DNA of 35,768 nucleotides from Gammaproteobacteria bacterium. GTDB taxonomy: Bacteria; Pseudomonadota; Gammaproteobacteria; Pseudomonadales; Litorivicinaceae. Numbering within the stretch: the stretch's first letter is position 1; every line of letters begins with the position of its first letter. The stretch lies in NCBI GenBank assembly GCA_024640985.1, contig JAHEDY010000001.1, positions 1 to 35,768 on the forward strand. The letters run 5' to 3'. The notes below the pieces were generated by a model that saw only the letters and a program-made list of their open reading frames with translations, had not been told where the DNA came from and did no database searches. The position numbers and the translations under genes were made by a program. Of the stretch, positions 7,363 through 18,264 are shown in pieces.

Positions 7363-8057
7363 TGGCGAAGTTAACAAAGCGTCAGCAAATGATTGCTGAG
7401 AAAGTCGATCGTGACAAGACATACAGCTTTGAAGAAGCGGTCAGTCTGTTGGCAGAACTGTCGACGGTCAAGTTCACTGAGTCTTTCGAGGTGGCGGTGA
7501 ATCTGGGTGTGGATCCTCGCAAGAGCGATCAGGTCGTTCGTGGTGCGACTGTGCTTCCAAACGGTACTGGAAAAGATGTCCGGGTTGCTGTTTTCGCACA
7601 AGGCGAAAACGCCGATAAGGCGAAAGCTGCCGGTGCAGATATTGTTGGTTTTGACGAGCTGGCTGCCGAGATTAAAGGTGGTCGCTTAGATTTTGACGTT
7701 GTGATCGCGACACCAGACGCCATGCGTGTGGTTGGTACCTTGGGTACGGTGCTTGGCCCACGGGGTCTGATGCCAAACCCGAAAGTGGGTACTGTGACGC
7801 CAAACGTTGAAGAAGCGGTGAAGAATGCGAAAGCTGGTCAGGTGCGTTATCGCACCGATAAGAACGGCATCATTCACGCTGCGATCGGGAAGGTGGGATT
7901 TGCAGCCGATGCGCTCAAGGCGAACCTTGATGCGTTGTTGGGTGATCTGAAGAAGGCCAAGCCTTCTTCAGCAAAAGGCGTTTACTTCAAGAAAGTCTCT
8001 GTGTCGACCACGATGGGCCCAGGCGTCCAGGTCGATCAATCTGGCTTGAATGTATAA
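7362..8057 (+). CDS. rplA: 50S ribosomal protein L1
   Basis: L1 forms the mobile stalk near the E site and represses its own operon by binding the rplK leader. The 231-residue length is near that of E. coli L1 (234). Recognisable stretches are [20 protein letters not shown] in domain I, the domain II segment [20 protein letters not shown], and [11 protein letters not shown]. The start shares one base with the rplK stop, and AAGGAG lies inside the rplK end, so the pair is translationally coupled. Confidence 0.98.
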   Translation: MAKLTKRQQMIAEKVDRDKTYSFEEAVSLLAELSTVKFTESFEVAVNLGVDPRKSDQVVRGATVLPNGTGKDVRVAVFAQGENADKAKAAGADIVGFDELAAEIKGGRLDFDVVIATPDAMRVVGTLGTVLGPRGLMPNPKVGTVTPNVEEAVKNAKAGQVRYRTDKNGIIHAAIGKVGFAADALKANLDALLGDLKKAKPSSAKGVYFKKVSVSTTMGPGVQVDQSGLNV

Positions 8058-8068
8058 AAGGATTTGAG

Positions 8069-8175
8069 GGTTCCCGTTCGCGGGATCCGTCAAAGACTGC
8101 AGGTGCTCTCGGGCCTAAATGGAAACAGCCTGCATAGACGGCAGCCCCTTTACACTCTGTGTATTGAAGGCCGTC
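8069..8175 (+). promoter_or_regulatory. rplJ leader, candidate L10(L12)4 autoregulatory site
   Basis: The 170-base space before rplJ is highly structured: CCCG-TTCG-CGGG (8073-8084), TGCAGG / CCTGCA (8098-8103, 8129-8134), and GACGGC / GCCGTC (8137-8142, 8170-8175) enclosing TACAC / GTGTA. In E. coli the L10-L12 complex binds a multi-stem leader in the same place to repress translation. I cannot name the exact kink-turn. No clear promoter was found here. Confidence 0.6.
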
Positions 8176-8227
8176 AGGGGTTCACTGGATTTCCGGTGAA
8201 TTGGTTCATCCTGAAAAGGAGCAAAGC

Positions 8228-8755
8228 GTGGCGTTAAAGCTCGAAGACAAAAAGGTGATTGTCGCCGAAGTCAACGAAGCTGCCGGTAATGCTTTGTCTG
8301 CGGTAGTCGCTGATTACCGGGGTATGGAAGTCGGAGCTCTAACCGATATGCGCGAAAAAGCGCGTAACGGGAAGATTTACCTTCGAGTTGTTCGAAATAC
8401 CTTGGCTAAGCGTGCTGTAGCAGGAACCGAATTTGAGTGTCTGGCTGATGCGCTAGTGGGACCATCTTTGATTGGTTTTTCACTGGAAGAGCCTTCGGCA
8501 GCTGCAAAGCTGTTTAAGGACATCGCAAAGGACAACGACAAACTCGAAATTCGGGCTCTTGCGATCGGTGGACAACTTCTCGATGCATCTCAAGTGGATG
8601 TGGTTGCGAAGTTGCCAACGAAGGACGAAGCGATTGCAATGCTGATGAGCGTGATGACCGCTCCTGTAGCTAAGTTCGTGCGTACCATGAACGAGGTTCC
8701 AGGGAAGTTGGTTCGTACCGTTGCAGCAGTTGGTGAAGCGAAGAAAGCGGGTTAA
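8228..8755 (+). CDS. rplJ: 50S ribosomal protein L10
   Basis: L10 anchors the L7/L12 dimers to the ribosome stalk base. The 175-residue protein begins [18 protein letters not shown], followed by [10 protein letters not shown] and [11 protein letters not shown], matching L10 of gammaproteobacteria. The C-terminal helix that binds L12 lies in the last 40 residues. GTG 8228 is the start: AGGAG (8217-8221) is 6 bases upstream, and the following residues align with the E. coli N-terminus. An in-frame TTG at 8201 adds nine unmatched residues. It is followed by rplL after about 50 bases. Confidence 0.97.
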   Translation: MALKLEDKKVIVAEVNEAAGNALSAVVADYRGMEVGALTDMREKARNGKIYLRVVRNTLAKRAVAGTEFECLADALVGPSLIGFSLEEPSAAAKLFKDIAKDNDKLEIRALAIGGQLLDASQVDVVAKLPTKDEAIAMLMSVMTAPVAKFVRTMNEVPGKLVRTVAAVGEAKKAG

Positions 8756-8807
8756 TCCCGTTGGCTTTCAATTGACATAGTTTGTAAACGAAATTTGGAG
8801 AAATACC

Positions 8808-9191
8808 ATGGCACTGTCTAAGGACGATATCCTGAACGCGATCGCCGAAATGAGCGTGATGGACGTTGTTGAACTGGTTTCAGCAATGGAAGAAAAATTC
8901 GGTGTAACAGCCGCCGCTGCAGTTGCAGCAGCCCCTGTAGCAGCTGGTGGTGACGCCGGCGCCGCTGCCGCTGAAGAGAAGGACGAGTTTGATGTCGTTC
9001 TCACTGCAGCTGGTGAAAAGAAAGTGAACGTGATCAAAGTTGTTCGTGGCGTGACAGGTCTTGGCCTGAAAGAAGCGAAGGACATGGTTGACGGCGCTCC
9101 TAACACCATCAAAGAAGCGGCTTCGAAAGAAGAAGCGGAAGACATTAAAAAGCAACTCGAAGAAGCAGGCGCATCTGTCGAGCTCAAATAA
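8808..9191 (+). CDS. rplL: 50S ribosomal protein L7/L12
   Basis: L7/L12 is the multi-copy stalk protein that recruits EF-Tu, EF-G and other GTPases. At 127 residues it is slightly longer than E. coli L12 (121). The N-terminal dimerisation domain begins [20 protein letters not shown], followed by a flexible alanine-glycine hinge (about 36-58) and the globular domain with [20 protein letters not shown] and [22 protein letters not shown] precedes the ATG. The stop is followed by an attenuator-like hairpin before rpoB, so stalk protein can be made in excess over polymerase. Confidence 0.98.
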   Translation: MALSKDDILNAIAEMSVMDVVELVSAMEEKFGVTAAAAVAAAPVAAGGDAGAAAAEEKDEFDVVLTAAGEKKVNVIKVVRGVTGLGLKEAKDMVDGAPNTIKEAASKEEAEDIKKQLEEAGASVELK

Positions 9192-9200
9192 TGTCATTGG

Positions 9201-9255
9201 TCCGCGCTTAAGCGGATCTGCAAATTGGCTGGTGGTTTCGACCACCGGCCTTTTT
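9201..9255 (+). terminator. Attenuator-like terminator between rplL and rpoB
   Basis: A 10-bp stem GGCTGGTGGT / ACCACCGGCC (9227-9236, 9241-9250) with a TTCG tetraloop, followed by five T. A small TCCGC / GCGGA hairpin lies just before (9201-9216). E. coli has a partial terminator in the same place that lowers rpoBC transcription relative to rplJL. Since no promoter is visible downstream, some readthrough must occur. Confidence 0.85.
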
Positions 9256-9304
9256 GCGCTTTAGCACAGAGAGGTTTGCGGAAAGCGCAATCTAGCGTTT
9301 TCCG
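9254..9304 (+). promoter_or_regulatory. Two mutually exclusive hairpins in the rpoB leader
   Basis: TTGCGCTTT (9254-9262) pairs perfectly with AAAGCGCAA (9282-9290). The same right arm lies in a second stem, CGGAAAGCGC (9279-9288) with GCGTTTTCCG (9295-9304; one G-U). Both cannot form together. The first also uses the last two T of the attenuator. Downstream lies the 12-base palindrome ACCCTTAAGGGT (9307-9318). RNase III cutting or a switch on attenuation are possible roles, both inferred. Confidence 0.5.
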
Positions 9305-9371
9305 GAACCCTTAAGGGTACGAATTACAGTGCATCCGTGGTGGATGGACTTTCACACGTTGAGGAAGGCAA

Positions 9372-12300
9372 ATGGCTTACTCGTACACAGCGAAAAAACG
9401 TATTCGGAAAGACTTTGGAACACTGCCATCGGTGATGGAAGTTCCGCAGCTTCTGGCAATTCAGCTCGATTCCTATCGCGAATTTTTAAGTGGTGGCTCG
9501 ATTGAGAATAGTGCTCAATCGACCGGCCTCGAAGCCGCGTTCCAGTCGGTGTTTCCGATCCAATCATTCTCAGGCAACGCGGAGCTCCAGTACGTGAGCT
9601 ACCGTTTGGGCGAGCCTGTATTCGATGTGAAAGAGTGCATTCTGCGCGGTGATACCTACGCGGCGCCATTGCGCGTCAAAGTCCGCTTGGTGCTGTTTGA
9701 AAAAGAAGGCTCGAACAAGTCGGTCAAGGACATCAAGGAAGAAGAAGTCTACATGGGCGAAATCCCGCTGATGACTGATAACGGGACCTTCGTGATCAAC
9801 GGAACTGAGCGAGTGATTGTGTCCCAGTTGCACCGGTCTCCCGGAGTGTTCTTTGAACACGACAAAGGAAAGACCCACAGCTCTGGTAAGTTGCTCTATT
9901 CGGCTCGGATTATTCCTTACCGTGGGTCTTGGTTGGATTTCGAATTTGATCCCAAGGACCAAGTGTTCGTTCGTATTGACCGTCGTCGTAAATTGCCAGC
10001 GTCTATTTTGCTGCGCGCAATGGAAATGTCTGACGAAGAGATCTTGGGTCACTTCTTTGAGACGACTGCATTCCAGTTCAAGAAGACTGACGTCTTTATG
10101 GCGCTGGTCTCTGAGCGTCTGCGTGGTGAGACCATGAGCTTTGATATCGTTGATAGCAAAGGTGACGTGATCGTTGAAGCGGGCAAGCGAATCACCGCGC
10201 GCCACGTTCGGGAGTTGCAAAAAGCCAAGCTCAATGAGTTGAAGGTTGCGGATGATTACTTGGTTGGCAAAGTTCTTGCCAAGGACGTGGTCGACAAAGC
10301 GACAGGTGAAGTGATTGCTGCGGCAAATCAACCGTTATCGCTTGAGTCAGTGGATGCGATTCGTGACGCCGGCGTGAAATCGATTGAGTGTATCTACACC
10401 AACGATCTCGACCGTGGTCCTTACATGTCAGACACCTTGGCGGGTGATTCGACAAGCAACCGGATGGAAGCATTGGTCGAAATTTATCGCATGATGCGCC
10501 CAGGCGAGCCGCCAACGAAAGAAAGTGCTGAGAATTTATTCGAAAGTTTATTCTTCTCTTCGGATCGATATGACCTGTCCTCGGTCGGACGGATGAAGTT
10601 CAACCGTCGCGTAGGCAATCGCAAGCTCGAGGGTGGAGACACAGAGCTTGGTGAAGGCACCTTGGCGAAAGACGATATCTTGGCGGTCATGAAGACGCTG
10701 ATCGATATTCGTAACGGTGAGGGTGTGGTTGATGACATTGATCACCTCGGTAACCGCCGTGTTCGTTCCGTGGGCGAGATGGCAGAAAATCAGTTCCGTG
10801 TGGGCTTGGTGCGTGTTGAGCGCGCTGTTCGCGAGCGCTTGGGTCAAGCAGAGACCGAGGGTCTCATGCCGCGTGATCTGATCAACGCAAAGCCAGTTGC
10901 CGCGGCTGTCAAAGAGTTCTTTGGCTCAAGCCAGTTATCGCAGTTTATGGATCAAAATAATCCATTGTCTGAGATTACCCATAAACGACGTGTGTCTGCG
11001 TTAGGGCCGGGCGGTCTTACGCGTGAACGCGCAGGTTTTGAAGTCCGTGATGTCCACCCCACTCACTACGGCCGGGTGTGTCCGATTGAGACGCCAGAGG
11101 GGCCAAACATTGGTCTGATTAACTCGCTGGCGACTTACGCGCGGACGAATCGTTATGGGTTCCTCGAGTCGCCATACCGTCGCGTCGACAACGGGAAAGT
11201 GACTGATGAGATTTTCTATTTGTCAGCGATTGAAGAATCCGACTTCGTGATTGCGCAGGCCTCGGCTCAATTAAACGATCAGGGCGAATTGATCGAAGAG
11301 CTGGTTCCTGTTCGTCATCTCAATGAGTTTGCTGTGATGCCGCCAGAGCGTGTCGACTACATGGATGTGTCACCTCGTCAGGTTGTTTCGGTTGCTGCGG
11401 CCTTGATCCCGTTCCTTGAGCACGATGACGCGAACCGAGCATTGATGGGCTCAAACATGCAGCGCCAAGCAGTTCCGACTTTGAAGGCCGAAAAGCCATT
11501 AGTCGGCACTGGTATGGAGCGACATGTTGCCGGTGATTCAGGCGTTTGTATGATCGCGAACCGAGGTGGTGTTGTTGATTTTGTTGACGCTAAGCGAATT
11601 GTGGTCAAAGTGAATTCGGAAGAAGTCGGATCAGGTGAAGCGCCGGTCGATATCTATAACTTGACCAAGTACACGCGTTCGAACCAGAACACTTGCATCA
11701 ACCAGCGCCCGATCGTGGGTGCCGGTGATGTGGTTGCGCGCGGTGATGTTCTTGCCGATGGCCCTTCAGTTGATACAGGCGAGCTAGCACTTGGCCAGAA
11801 CATGCGAATCGCATTTATGCCTTGGAATGGCTATAACTTCGAAGATTCGATTTTGATCTCTGAGAAGGTCGTCAAGGAAGAGCGTTTTACGACGATTCAT
11901 ATCCAAGAGTTCTCGTGTATCGCACGTGACACCAAGCTCGGTGCGGAAGAAATCACAGCGGATATTCCGAATGTTGGTGAGAACGCACTGGCGAAGCTTG
12001 ATGAAGTGGGCATTGTTCACATCGGCGCTGAAGTGAAGCCAGGTGATATTTTGGTGGGCAAGGTCACGCCGAAAGGTGAGACGCAGCTCACGCCAGAAGA
12101 GAAACTATTGCGTGCGATCTTTGGCGAAAAAGCATCAGATGTGAAAGACACGTCGATGCGTGTTGGGACAGGAACGACCGGAACAGTCATCGACGTTCAA
12201 GTGTTCACGCGTGACGGTATCGAGAAAGACGCCCGAGCGAAGCAAATCGAAGAAGAGCAGCTCGATGAGTATCGTAAGGATCTCAACGAAGAGTACCGTA

Positions 12301-13463
12301 TCGTTTCTGAAGCAACTTTTGGCTACCTCGCGAAGCAATTCGAAGGTCAAAAAGTCGCCGGAGCACCGGGTCTTAAGAAGGGTGATGCGCTGACTGCTGA
12401 ATACCTTGCCAACTTGTCTGAGGACGAGTGGTTCAAGGTTAAGATGGCTGACGATGCGCAAAACGCATTGATTGCTGAAGCTGAAAAGTCACTGAAAGAG
12501 CGCCGTAAAGAGCTCGATGAAGCCTTTGAAGTGAAGAAGAAAAAGCTCACCCAAGGTGATGATTTGGCGCCAGGCGTACTCAAGATTGTTAAGGTCTACG
12601 TCGCCGTTAAGCGTCGCATTCAGCCGGGTGATAAGATGGCCGGACGTCATGGTAACAAGGGTGTGATCTCAGTCATCATGCCTGAAGAAGATATGCCCTT
12701 CGATGAAAACGGAGATCCCGTTGATATCGTATTGAACCCTCTGGGTGTTCCAAGCCGTATGAACGTCGGTCAGGTGCTCGAAATGCATTTGGGTATGGCG
12801 GCGAAAGGGCTGGGTGATCGCATTAATGAGATGCTGAAGCATCAGTCGAAGGTCGGTGAGCTGCGCGACTTCTTGGATCAGATTTACAACAAAATTGGGG
12901 GAACCCAAGAAGATCTGAACTCCTTGTCTGACGATGAAATTATCGCGCTATCCAAGAATCTTTGTGACGGTGTTCCGTTTGCAACACCGGCGTTTGATGG
13001 TGCGAAGGAATCACAGATCAAAGGGCTTTTGGAGTTGGCGGGTATGCCAGAATCTGGCCAGTTCACCCTTTATGACGGTCGGACAGGTGAAGCATTTGAG
13101 CGCTCAGTCACCGTCGGTTACATGTACATGTTGAAACTCAACCACTTGGTTGATGACAAGATGCACGCACGCTCAACCGGTTCTTACTCACTCGTCACGC
13201 AGCAACCATTGGGTGGTAAAGCCCAGTTTGGTGGTCAGCGATTCGGTGAAATGGAAGTGTGGGCCCTCGAAGCTTATGGGGCGGCCTATACCCTGCAGGA
13301 AATGTTGACTGTGAAGTCAGATGATGTGAATGGCCGGACGCGGATGTACAAAAATATCGTGGACGGCGACCATCGCATGGAGCCTGGTATGCCTGAATCA
13401 TTCAACGTACTGGTCAAAGAGATCCGTTCACTCGGTATCTCTGTTGAACTGGAAAACGAGTAA
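9372..13463 (+). CDS. rpoB: DNA-directed RNA polymerase subunit beta
   Basis: Beta forms one pincer of RNA polymerase and part of its active centre. The 1363-residue protein is slightly longer than E. coli beta (1342) and aligns end to end, from [16 protein letters not shown] to [10 protein letters not shown]. The rifampicin pocket [17 protein letters not shown] starts at residue 516 and keeps Q524, D527, H536 and S542 (E. coli Q513, D516, H526, S531), so no known resistance change is seen. Other landmarks are [16 protein letters not shown] and [23 protein letters not shown] precedes the ATG. It follows rplL after a 180-base structured spacer and precedes rpoC by 26 bases. Confidence 0.99.
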   Translation: MAYSYTAKKRIRKDFGTLPSVMEVPQLLAIQLDSYREFLSGGSIENSAQSTGLEAAFQSVFPIQSFSGNAELQYVSYRLGEPVFDVKECILRGDTYAAPLRVKVRLVLFEKEGSNKSVKDIKEEEVYMGEIPLMTDNGTFVINGTERVIVSQLHRSPGVFFEHDKGKTHSSGKLLYSARIIPYRGSWLDFEFDPKDQVFVRIDRRRKLPASILLRAMEMSDEEILGHFFETTAFQFKKTDVFMALVSERLRGETMSFDIVDSKGDVIVEAGKRITARHVRELQKAKLNELKVADDYLVGKVLAKDVVDKATGEVIAAANQPLSLESVDAIRDAGVKSIECIYTNDLDRGPYMSDTLAGDSTSNRMEALVEIYRMMRPGEPPTKESAENLFESLFFSSDRYDLSSVGRMKFNRRVGNRKLEGGDTELGEGTLAKDDILAVMKTLIDIRNGEGVVDDIDHLGNRRVRSVGEMAENQFRVGLVRVERAVRERLGQAETEGLMPRDLINAKPVAAAVKEFFGSSQLSQFMDQNNPLSEITHKRRVSALGPGGLTRERAGFEVRDVHPTHYGRVCPIETPEGPNIGLINSLATYARTNRYGFLESPYRRVDNGKVTDEIFYLSAIEESDFVIAQASAQLNDQGELIEELVPVRHLNEFAVMPPERVDYMDVSPRQVVSVAAALIPFLEHDDANRALMGSNMQRQAVPTLKAEKPLVGTGMERHVAGDSGVCMIANRGGVVDFVDAKRIVVKVNSEEVGSGEAPVDIYNLTKYTRSNQNTCINQRPIVGAGDVVARGDVLADGPSVDTGELALGQNMRIAFMPWNGYNFEDSILISEKVVKEERFTTIHIQEFSCIARDTKLGAEEITADIPNVGENALAKLDEVGIVHIGAEVKPGDILVGKVTPKGETQLTPEEKLLRAIFGEKASDVKDTSMRVGTGTTGTVIDVQVFTRDGIEKDARAKQIEEEQLDEYRKDLNEEYRIVSEATFGYLAKQFEGQKVAGAPGLKKGDALTAEYLANLSEDEWFKVKMADDAQNALIAEAEKSLKERRKELDEAFEVKKKKLTQGDDLAPGVLKIVKVYVAVKRRIQPGDKMAGRHGNKGVISVIMPEEDMPFDENGDPVDIVLNPLGVPSRMNVGQVLEMHLGMAAKGLGDRINEMLKHQSKVGELRDFLDQIYNKIGGTQEDLNSLSDDEIIALSKNLCDGVPFATPAFDGAKESQIKGLLELAGMPESGQFTLYDGRTGEAFERSVTVGYMYMLKLNHLVDDKMHARSTGSYSLVTQQPLGGKAQFGGQRFGEMEVWALEAYGAAYTLQEMLTVKSDDVNGRTRMYKNIVDGDHRMEPGMPESFNVLVKEIRSLGISVELENE

Positions 13464-13489
13464 GTCGGTAGGAATTGGAGATTTAAGCA

Positions 13490-16400
13490 ATGAAAGATTT
13501 GTTAAACCTGTTAAAGAGCCAGGGACAATCCTCCGACTTTGATCGGATTCGTATTGGTCTTGCATCACCGGAAGAGATCCGTTCGTGGTCGTTTGGTGAG
13601 GTGAAAAAACCAGAAACCATTAACTATCGAACGTTTAAGCCTGAGCGTGATGGTTTGTTTTGTGCGCGTATTTTTGGACCAGTGAAAGACTTCGAATGTC
13701 TTTGTGGGAAGTACAAGCGCTTGAAGCATCGTGGTGTTGTCTGTGAAAAGTGTGGTGTTGAAGTGACGCAGACCAAAGTGCGTCGCGAGCGCATGGGTCA
13801 CATCGAACTGGCGAGCCCTGTGTGTCACATCTGGTTCCTGAAGTCACTGCCTTCTCGGATCGGTTTGCTTTTGGATATGACTCTACGTGATATCGAGCGA
13901 ATTCTTTACTTTGAAACCTACGTTGTCGTCGATCCTGGTATGACTCCGTTAGAGCGTGGTCAACTGTTATCAGATGAGCAATATTTCGAAGCGTTTGAAG
14001 AGTATCAAGACGACTTCACCGCCATGATGGGTGCAGAAGCGATTCGTGCGCTGATGATGGACATGGATCTCAATGACGAGATCGTCACCATGCGTGAAGA
14101 GATTCCGAATACCAACTCGGAAACAAAATTGAAAAAGCTGTCGAAGCGGCTGAAGCTGCTTGAGTCCTTCCGCGACAGTGGCAATAACCCCGAGTGGATG
14201 ATTATGGAAGTGCTTCCGGTACTCCCGCCAGATCTCCGTCCACTGGTCCCGCTCGACGGTGGTCGCTTTGCGACTTCAGATCTCAACGATCTGTACCGCC
14301 GCGTGATCAACAGAAACAACCGTCTGAAGCGTTTGCTTGAACTCCGTGCTCCGGACATCATCGTTCGTAACGAAAAGCGGATGTTGCAGGAATCTGTGGA
14401 TGCTTTGCTCGATAACGGACGTCGTGGTCGTGCGATCACGGGATCCAATAAGCGCCCACTGAAGTCACTGGCTGACATGATTAAGGGCAAGCAAGGTCGT
14501 TTCCGTCAGAACCTACTCGGCAAGCGCGTTGACTACTCTGGTCGTTCAGTGATCGTTGTCGGTCCATATTTGAAGCTGCACCAGTGTGGTTTGCCTAAGA
14601 AAATGGCGCTTGAGCTATTCAAGCCATTCATCTACGCAAAGCTTGAGGCACGTGGACTTGCCACAACGATCAAAGCCGCGAAGAAAATGGTCGAGCGTGA
14701 GACCCCCGAAGTATGGGATATTCTGGCTGAAGTGATTCGTGAACATCCGGTTTTGTTGAACCGAGCTCCTACGCTTCACCGTCTTGGTATTCAGGCATTT
14801 GAGCCGTTGTTGATTGAGGGTAAGGCGATTCAGCTACACCCATTAGTCTGTGCGGCCTACAACGCCGACTTTGACGGTGACCAAATGGCTGTTCACTTGC
14901 CGTTGACGCTCGAAGCGCAGCTCGAAGCGCGCGCTTTGATGATGTCGACCAATAACGTGCTATCGCCAGCAAACGGTGAGCCGATCATCGTTCCATCTCA
15001 GGACGTTGTTCTTGGTCTGTATTACATGACCCGCCACCGGATTAATTCCAAAGGTGAGGGCATGGTCTTTACGGATACGGATGAAGTCTTGCGTGCCTAT
15101 GGAGCACGTAAGGTAGATTTGCAGGCGCAGATTAAAGTCCGGATCGATGAGACCGTGAATGATGCTGACGGTCATGGGACTGCTGAAACGCGGATTGTTG
15201 AGACAACCGTCGGTCGTGCAATTTTGTTCTCGATTGTTCCTACTGGACTGGCATTCTCGCTGGTTGATCAGAACATGACCAAAAAAGCGATTTCACGACT
15301 CATTAATGCGTGTTATCGCCGTGTGGGTTTGAAAGAAACCGTGATCTTCGCGGACCAACTGATGTATATGGGCTTCAGCTACGCGACCCGTTCTGGTTCA
15401 TCAATCGGCGTCAACGACTTTGAGATCCCAGTTGAGAAAGCGCAGATCATCGGTGAAGCCGAAGCGCAAGTGAAAGAGATTGAAGATCAGTTCGCTTCAG
15501 GCCTTGTGACCCAGGGTGAAAAGTACAACAAAGTGATCGATATCTGGGCGCGAGCCAACGACTTGGTCGCCAAGAAGATGATGGACCGAATCGGTAAAGA
15601 AGATGCGGTGGATGCGGAAGGCAAAACCGTTCAGCAAGATTCGTTCAACTCGGTCTTCATGATGGCTGATTCTGGCGCGCGTGGTTCGGCTGCACAGATT
15701 CGTCAGCTTGCGGGGATGCGAGGTCTGATGGCGAAGCCGGATGGATCGATTATTGAAACACCGATTACGGCCAACTTCCGAGAAGGTCTCTCTGTTCTTC
15801 AGTATTTCATCTCGACACACGGCGCACGTAAAGGTTTGGCCGATACGGCATTGAAGACAGCGAACTCTGGTTACCTGACACGTCGATTGGTTGATGTTGC
15901 GCAGGATCTGGTCATTACAGATCACGACTGCGGTACCGACGAAGGTCTCCGCATGACGCCGCTGATTGAAGGTGGTGACGTGGTTGTTCCTCTGGCGGGT
16001 CGTATTCTTGGTCGAGTTGTCGCTCAAGATGTCGTGAAGCCAGGCACTGATGAAGTCGTGCTTGAGGCAGGGACTTTGATTGATGAGCAACTGGCTGGGC
16101 AAATCGAAGGCTGGGGTGTGGACGAAGTCTTGGTGCGTTCACCGATCACGTGTGAAGTACGCCATGGCGTGTGTTCGAAGTGTTATGGTCGAGACCTCGG
16201 TCGCGGTCATTTGGTGAATGTCGGCGAAGCTGTCGGTGTGATTGCGGCTCAGTCAATTGGTGAGCCAGGTACACAGCTGACCATGCGGACGTTCCACATC
16301 GGTGGTGCCGCGAGTCGAGCATCTGCTGCTGACCGGATTGACGTGAAGCACGGCGGTACGGTTCGTTTGCATAACCTGAAGTGGGTTGAGCGCTCAAACG

Positions 16401-17701
16401 GTGACTTGGTTGCTGTCTCGCGTTCAGGCGCCTTGAGTATTGCTGATGAGCATGGCCGTGAGCGTGAATGGTACAAACTGCCTTATGGTGCAGTGATCAG
16501 CGCCAAAGAAGGGGCGGAGGTTGATGCCGGTGCCGTGGTTGCAACCTGGGATCCGCACACTCACCCAATCATTGCAGATCGCGCAGGTATTGTTCGTTAC
16601 CAGGCGTTTGAAGATGGAATCACCGTTAAGCGTCAGGTGGATGAACTTACAGGGCTTGCCAACTACGAAATCATTGATGAGAAAGACCGTCCAGCGGCTG
16701 GTAAAGACCTGAAGCCAGGGATTTTCTTGTACGCGAAAGGAGCGGCGATCACTGACGAGCCAATCGCCCACTTCTTGCTGCCGGGTGGTGCTTTGGTATC
16801 GCTGGAAGACGGAACCAACATTGAAGCTGGTTCGGTTGTGGCGCGTATTCCTCAGGAATCCTCGAAGACCCGTGATATTACCGGTGGTCTGCCACGTGTC
16901 GCCGACTTGTTTGAGGCGCGTAAGCCGAAAGAATCGTCGATTCTGGCTGAGATCTCTGGTCACGTTTCCTTCGGTAAAGAAACCAAAGGCAAGGTTCGCC
17001 TTGTGATTTCGCCAGATGATGGGACCGATCCAGTGGAGATTCTGATTCCTAAGTGGCGTCAGTTGAACGTCTTCGATGGTGAGCAAGTCCAAAAGGGCGA
17101 GGTCATCTCTGATGGTCCATCGAACCCGCATGACATTTTGCGTCTGTTGGGTGTGTCTGAACTGGCCAAGTACATCACCAATGAAATCCAGGACGTGTAT
17201 CGTTTGCAGGGTGTTGGCATCAACGACAAACACATCGAGGTGATCATTCGCCAGATGTTGCGCAAAGTTGAAGTCAGTTCGGTGGGTGATTCGTCATTCA
17301 TCGCTGGTGACCAGGTGGAATACACTCAAGTGCTGGAAGAAAACGATCGCCTCAATGGTGACGGTAAAATCCAAGCGCATTACGAGCGTCAATTATTGGG
17401 TATCACTAAGGCGTCACTTGCCACGGAATCATTCATCTCTGCGGCTTCGTTCCAGGAAACCACGCGCGTGTTGACGGAAGCGGCAGTGACTGGCAAGGCC
17501 GACAACTTGCGCGGCTTGAAAGAGAACGTTGTTGTGGGTCGCTTGATCCCAGCAGGGACCGGTTTGGCATATCACGCAGAACGTAAGCGTCGGCGTGCTG
17601 AAACAGGTGATGAGACTCGGGTGTCTGCGGCCGAAGTGGCTGAAGCCTTGAGTCGAGAGATCGCTGAGATTGAATCTCAGGGACAGGAAGCGGCGGAGTA
17701 A
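13490..17701 (+). CDS. rpoC: DNA-directed RNA polymerase subunit beta'
   Basis: Beta' carries the catalytic magnesium of RNA polymerase. The 1403-residue protein (E. coli 1407) has the first zinc site C70, C72, C85, C88, the active-site NADFDGDQM at 458-466 with D460, D462 and D464 exactly as numbered in E. coli, the bridge-helix/trigger-loop region [15 protein letters not shown], and the second zinc motif [21 protein letters not shown] precedes the start. The stop codon lies in the loop of a GGCGGA/TCCGCC hairpin (17692-17709), followed at once by a terminator that overlaps the str promoter. Confidence 0.99.
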   Translation: MKDLLNLLKSQGQSSDFDRIRIGLASPEEIRSWSFGEVKKPETINYRTFKPERDGLFCARIFGPVKDFECLCGKYKRLKHRGVVCEKCGVEVTQTKVRRERMGHIELASPVCHIWFLKSLPSRIGLLLDMTLRDIERILYFETYVVVDPGMTPLERGQLLSDEQYFEAFEEYQDDFTAMMGAEAIRALMMDMDLNDEIVTMREEIPNTNSETKLKKLSKRLKLLESFRDSGNNPEWMIMEVLPVLPPDLRPLVPLDGGRFATSDLNDLYRRVINRNNRLKRLLELRAPDIIVRNEKRMLQESVDALLDNGRRGRAITGSNKRPLKSLADMIKGKQGRFRQNLLGKRVDYSGRSVIVVGPYLKLHQCGLPKKMALELFKPFIYAKLEARGLATTIKAAKKMVERETPEVWDILAEVIREHPVLLNRAPTLHRLGIQAFEPLLIEGKAIQLHPLVCAAYNADFDGDQMAVHLPLTLEAQLEARALMMSTNNVLSPANGEPIIVPSQDVVLGLYYMTRHRINSKGEGMVFTDTDEVLRAYGARKVDLQAQIKVRIDETVNDADGHGTAETRIVETTVGRAILFSIVPTGLAFSLVDQNMTKKAISRLINACYRRVGLKETVIFADQLMYMGFSYATRSGSSIGVNDFEIPVEKAQIIGEAEAQVKEIEDQFASGLVTQGEKYNKVIDIWARANDLVAKKMMDRIGKEDAVDAEGKTVQQDSFNSVFMMADSGARGSAAQIRQLAGMRGLMAKPDGSIIETPITANFREGLSVLQYFISTHGARKGLADTALKTANSGYLTRRLVDVAQDLVITDHDCGTDEGLRMTPLIEGGDVVVPLAGRILGRVVAQDVVKPGTDEVVLEAGTLIDEQLAGQIEGWGVDEVLVRSPITCEVRHGVCSKCYGRDLGRGHLVNVGEAVGVIAAQSIGEPGTQLTMRTFHIGGAASRASAADRIDVKHGGTVRLHNLKWVERSNGDLVAVSRSGALSIADEHGREREWYKLPYGAVISAKEGAEVDAGAVVATWDPHTHPIIADRAGIVRYQAFEDGITVKRQVDELTGLANYEIIDEKDRPAAGKDLKPGIFLYAKGAAITDEPIAHFLLPGGALVSLEDGTNIEAGSVVARIPQESSKTRDITGGLPRVADLFEARKPKESSILAEISGHVSFGKETKGKVRLVISPDDGTDPVEILIPKWRQLNVFDGEQVQKGEVISDGPSNPHDILRLLGVSELAKYITNEIQDVYRLQGVGINDKHIEVIIRQMLRKVEVSSVGDSSFIAGDQVEYTQVLEENDRLNGDGKIQAHYERQLLGITKASLATESFISAASFQETTRVLTEAAVTGKADNLRGLKENVVVGRLIPAGTGLAYHAERKRRRAETGDETRVSAAEVAEALSREIAEIESQGQEAAE

Positions 17702-17713
17702 TTTCCGCCTCAC

Positions 17714-17742
17714 TTGACTGTCGCTTTGGGCGCGCCTAGAAT
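17714..17742 (+). promoter_or_regulatory. Promoter of the str operon
   Basis: TTGACT (-35, 17714-17719; 5 of 6), 17-base spacer, TAGAAT (-10, 17737-17742; 5 of 6), then CGCGCCC as discriminator. The expected start is near 17749, about 30 bases before rpsL. It is among the two best promoter matches in the window. Confidence 0.85.
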
Positions 17743-17756
17743 CGCGCCCTATTTTT
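17728..17756 (+). terminator. rpoBC terminator overlapping the str promoter
   Basis: GGGCGCG (17728-17734) pairs with CGCGCCC (17743-17749) around the 8-base loop CCTAGAAT, followed by TATTTTT. The loop holds the -10 box of the next promoter. Only transcripts coming from rpoC contain both stem arms; a transcript started by the promoter would lack the left arm and escape. Confidence 0.8.
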
Positions 17757-17779
17757 GCAATGGACTAGGGAGTTTGCCA

Positions 17780-18154
17780 ATGGCAACGATTAATCAGCTT
17801 GTTCGCAAGCCACGTAAGCGCAAGGTCGTCAAAACTGACGTTCCGGCGTTGCAGGCTTGCCCGCAGCGTCGCGGTGTGTGTACTCGCGTCTACACAACCA
17901 CACCAAAGAAGCCAAACTCAGCGCTTCGTAAGGTGTGCCGTGTACGTTTAACTAACGGATACGAAGTATCTTCATACATCGGCGGTGAAGGCCACAACCT
18001 GCAGGAACACTCAGTGGTCCTGATTCGTGGTGGTCGAGTGAAGGATTTACCAGGTGTTCGATATCACACCGTCCGTGGTGCATTGGATACCGCGGGTGTG
18101 AACGATCGGAAACAAGGTCGTTCGAAGTATGGTGCGAAGCGGCCAAAGGGCTAA
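17780..18154 (+). CDS. rpsL: 30S ribosomal protein S12
   Basis: S12 monitors codon-anticodon fit in the decoding centre. The 124 residues equal E. coli in length and are nearly the same in sequence. K43 in [14 protein letters not shown] and K88 in [13 protein letters not shown] are unchanged, so the classic streptomycin-resistance positions are wild type. D89 is the usual site of methylthiolation. ATG 17780 has AGGGA 8 bases upstream. An upstream in-frame TTG at 17714 is the -35 box and not a start. Confidence 0.98.
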   Translation: MATINQLVRKPRKRKVVKTDVPALQACPQRRGVCTRVYTTTPKKPNSALRKVCRVRLTNGYEVSSYIGGEGHNLQEHSVVLIRGGRVKDLPGVRYHTVRGALDTAGVNDRKQGRSKYGAKRPKG

Positions 18155-18194
18155 TTCAGTACCACGAATTCATTAAACTGTAATCATTTATACA

Positions 18195-18238
18195 GAGTAT
18201 GGCTCGCCATGCTCAGTAAGGCCGGGCGAGAGTCCCGG
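18195..18238 (+). promoter_or_regulatory. rpsL-rpsG spacer hairpins, candidate S7 operator
   Basis: The 110-base spacer has GAGTATGG / CCATGCTC (18195-18202, 18207-18214, loop CTCG) and CCGGG / CCCGG (18222-18226, 18234-18238). In E. coli, S7 binds a structured spacer at this place and represses rpsG translation. The S7 role here is inferred from position. Confidence 0.5.
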
Positions 18239-18264
18239 AATGACCTGAAGAAAAGGAAAATACA

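Noticed and set aside
10918-11020. Rifampicin resistance change in rpoB
   Set aside because: The pocket residues match the sensitive E. coli form apart from a conservative Ile to Val.
12135-12461. Many antisense frames over rpoB and rpoC
   Set aside because: Shadows of the strongly biased codons of the polymerase genes; no start context or family match.
17900-18060. Streptomycin resistance change in rpsL
   Set aside because: K43 and K88 are both present.
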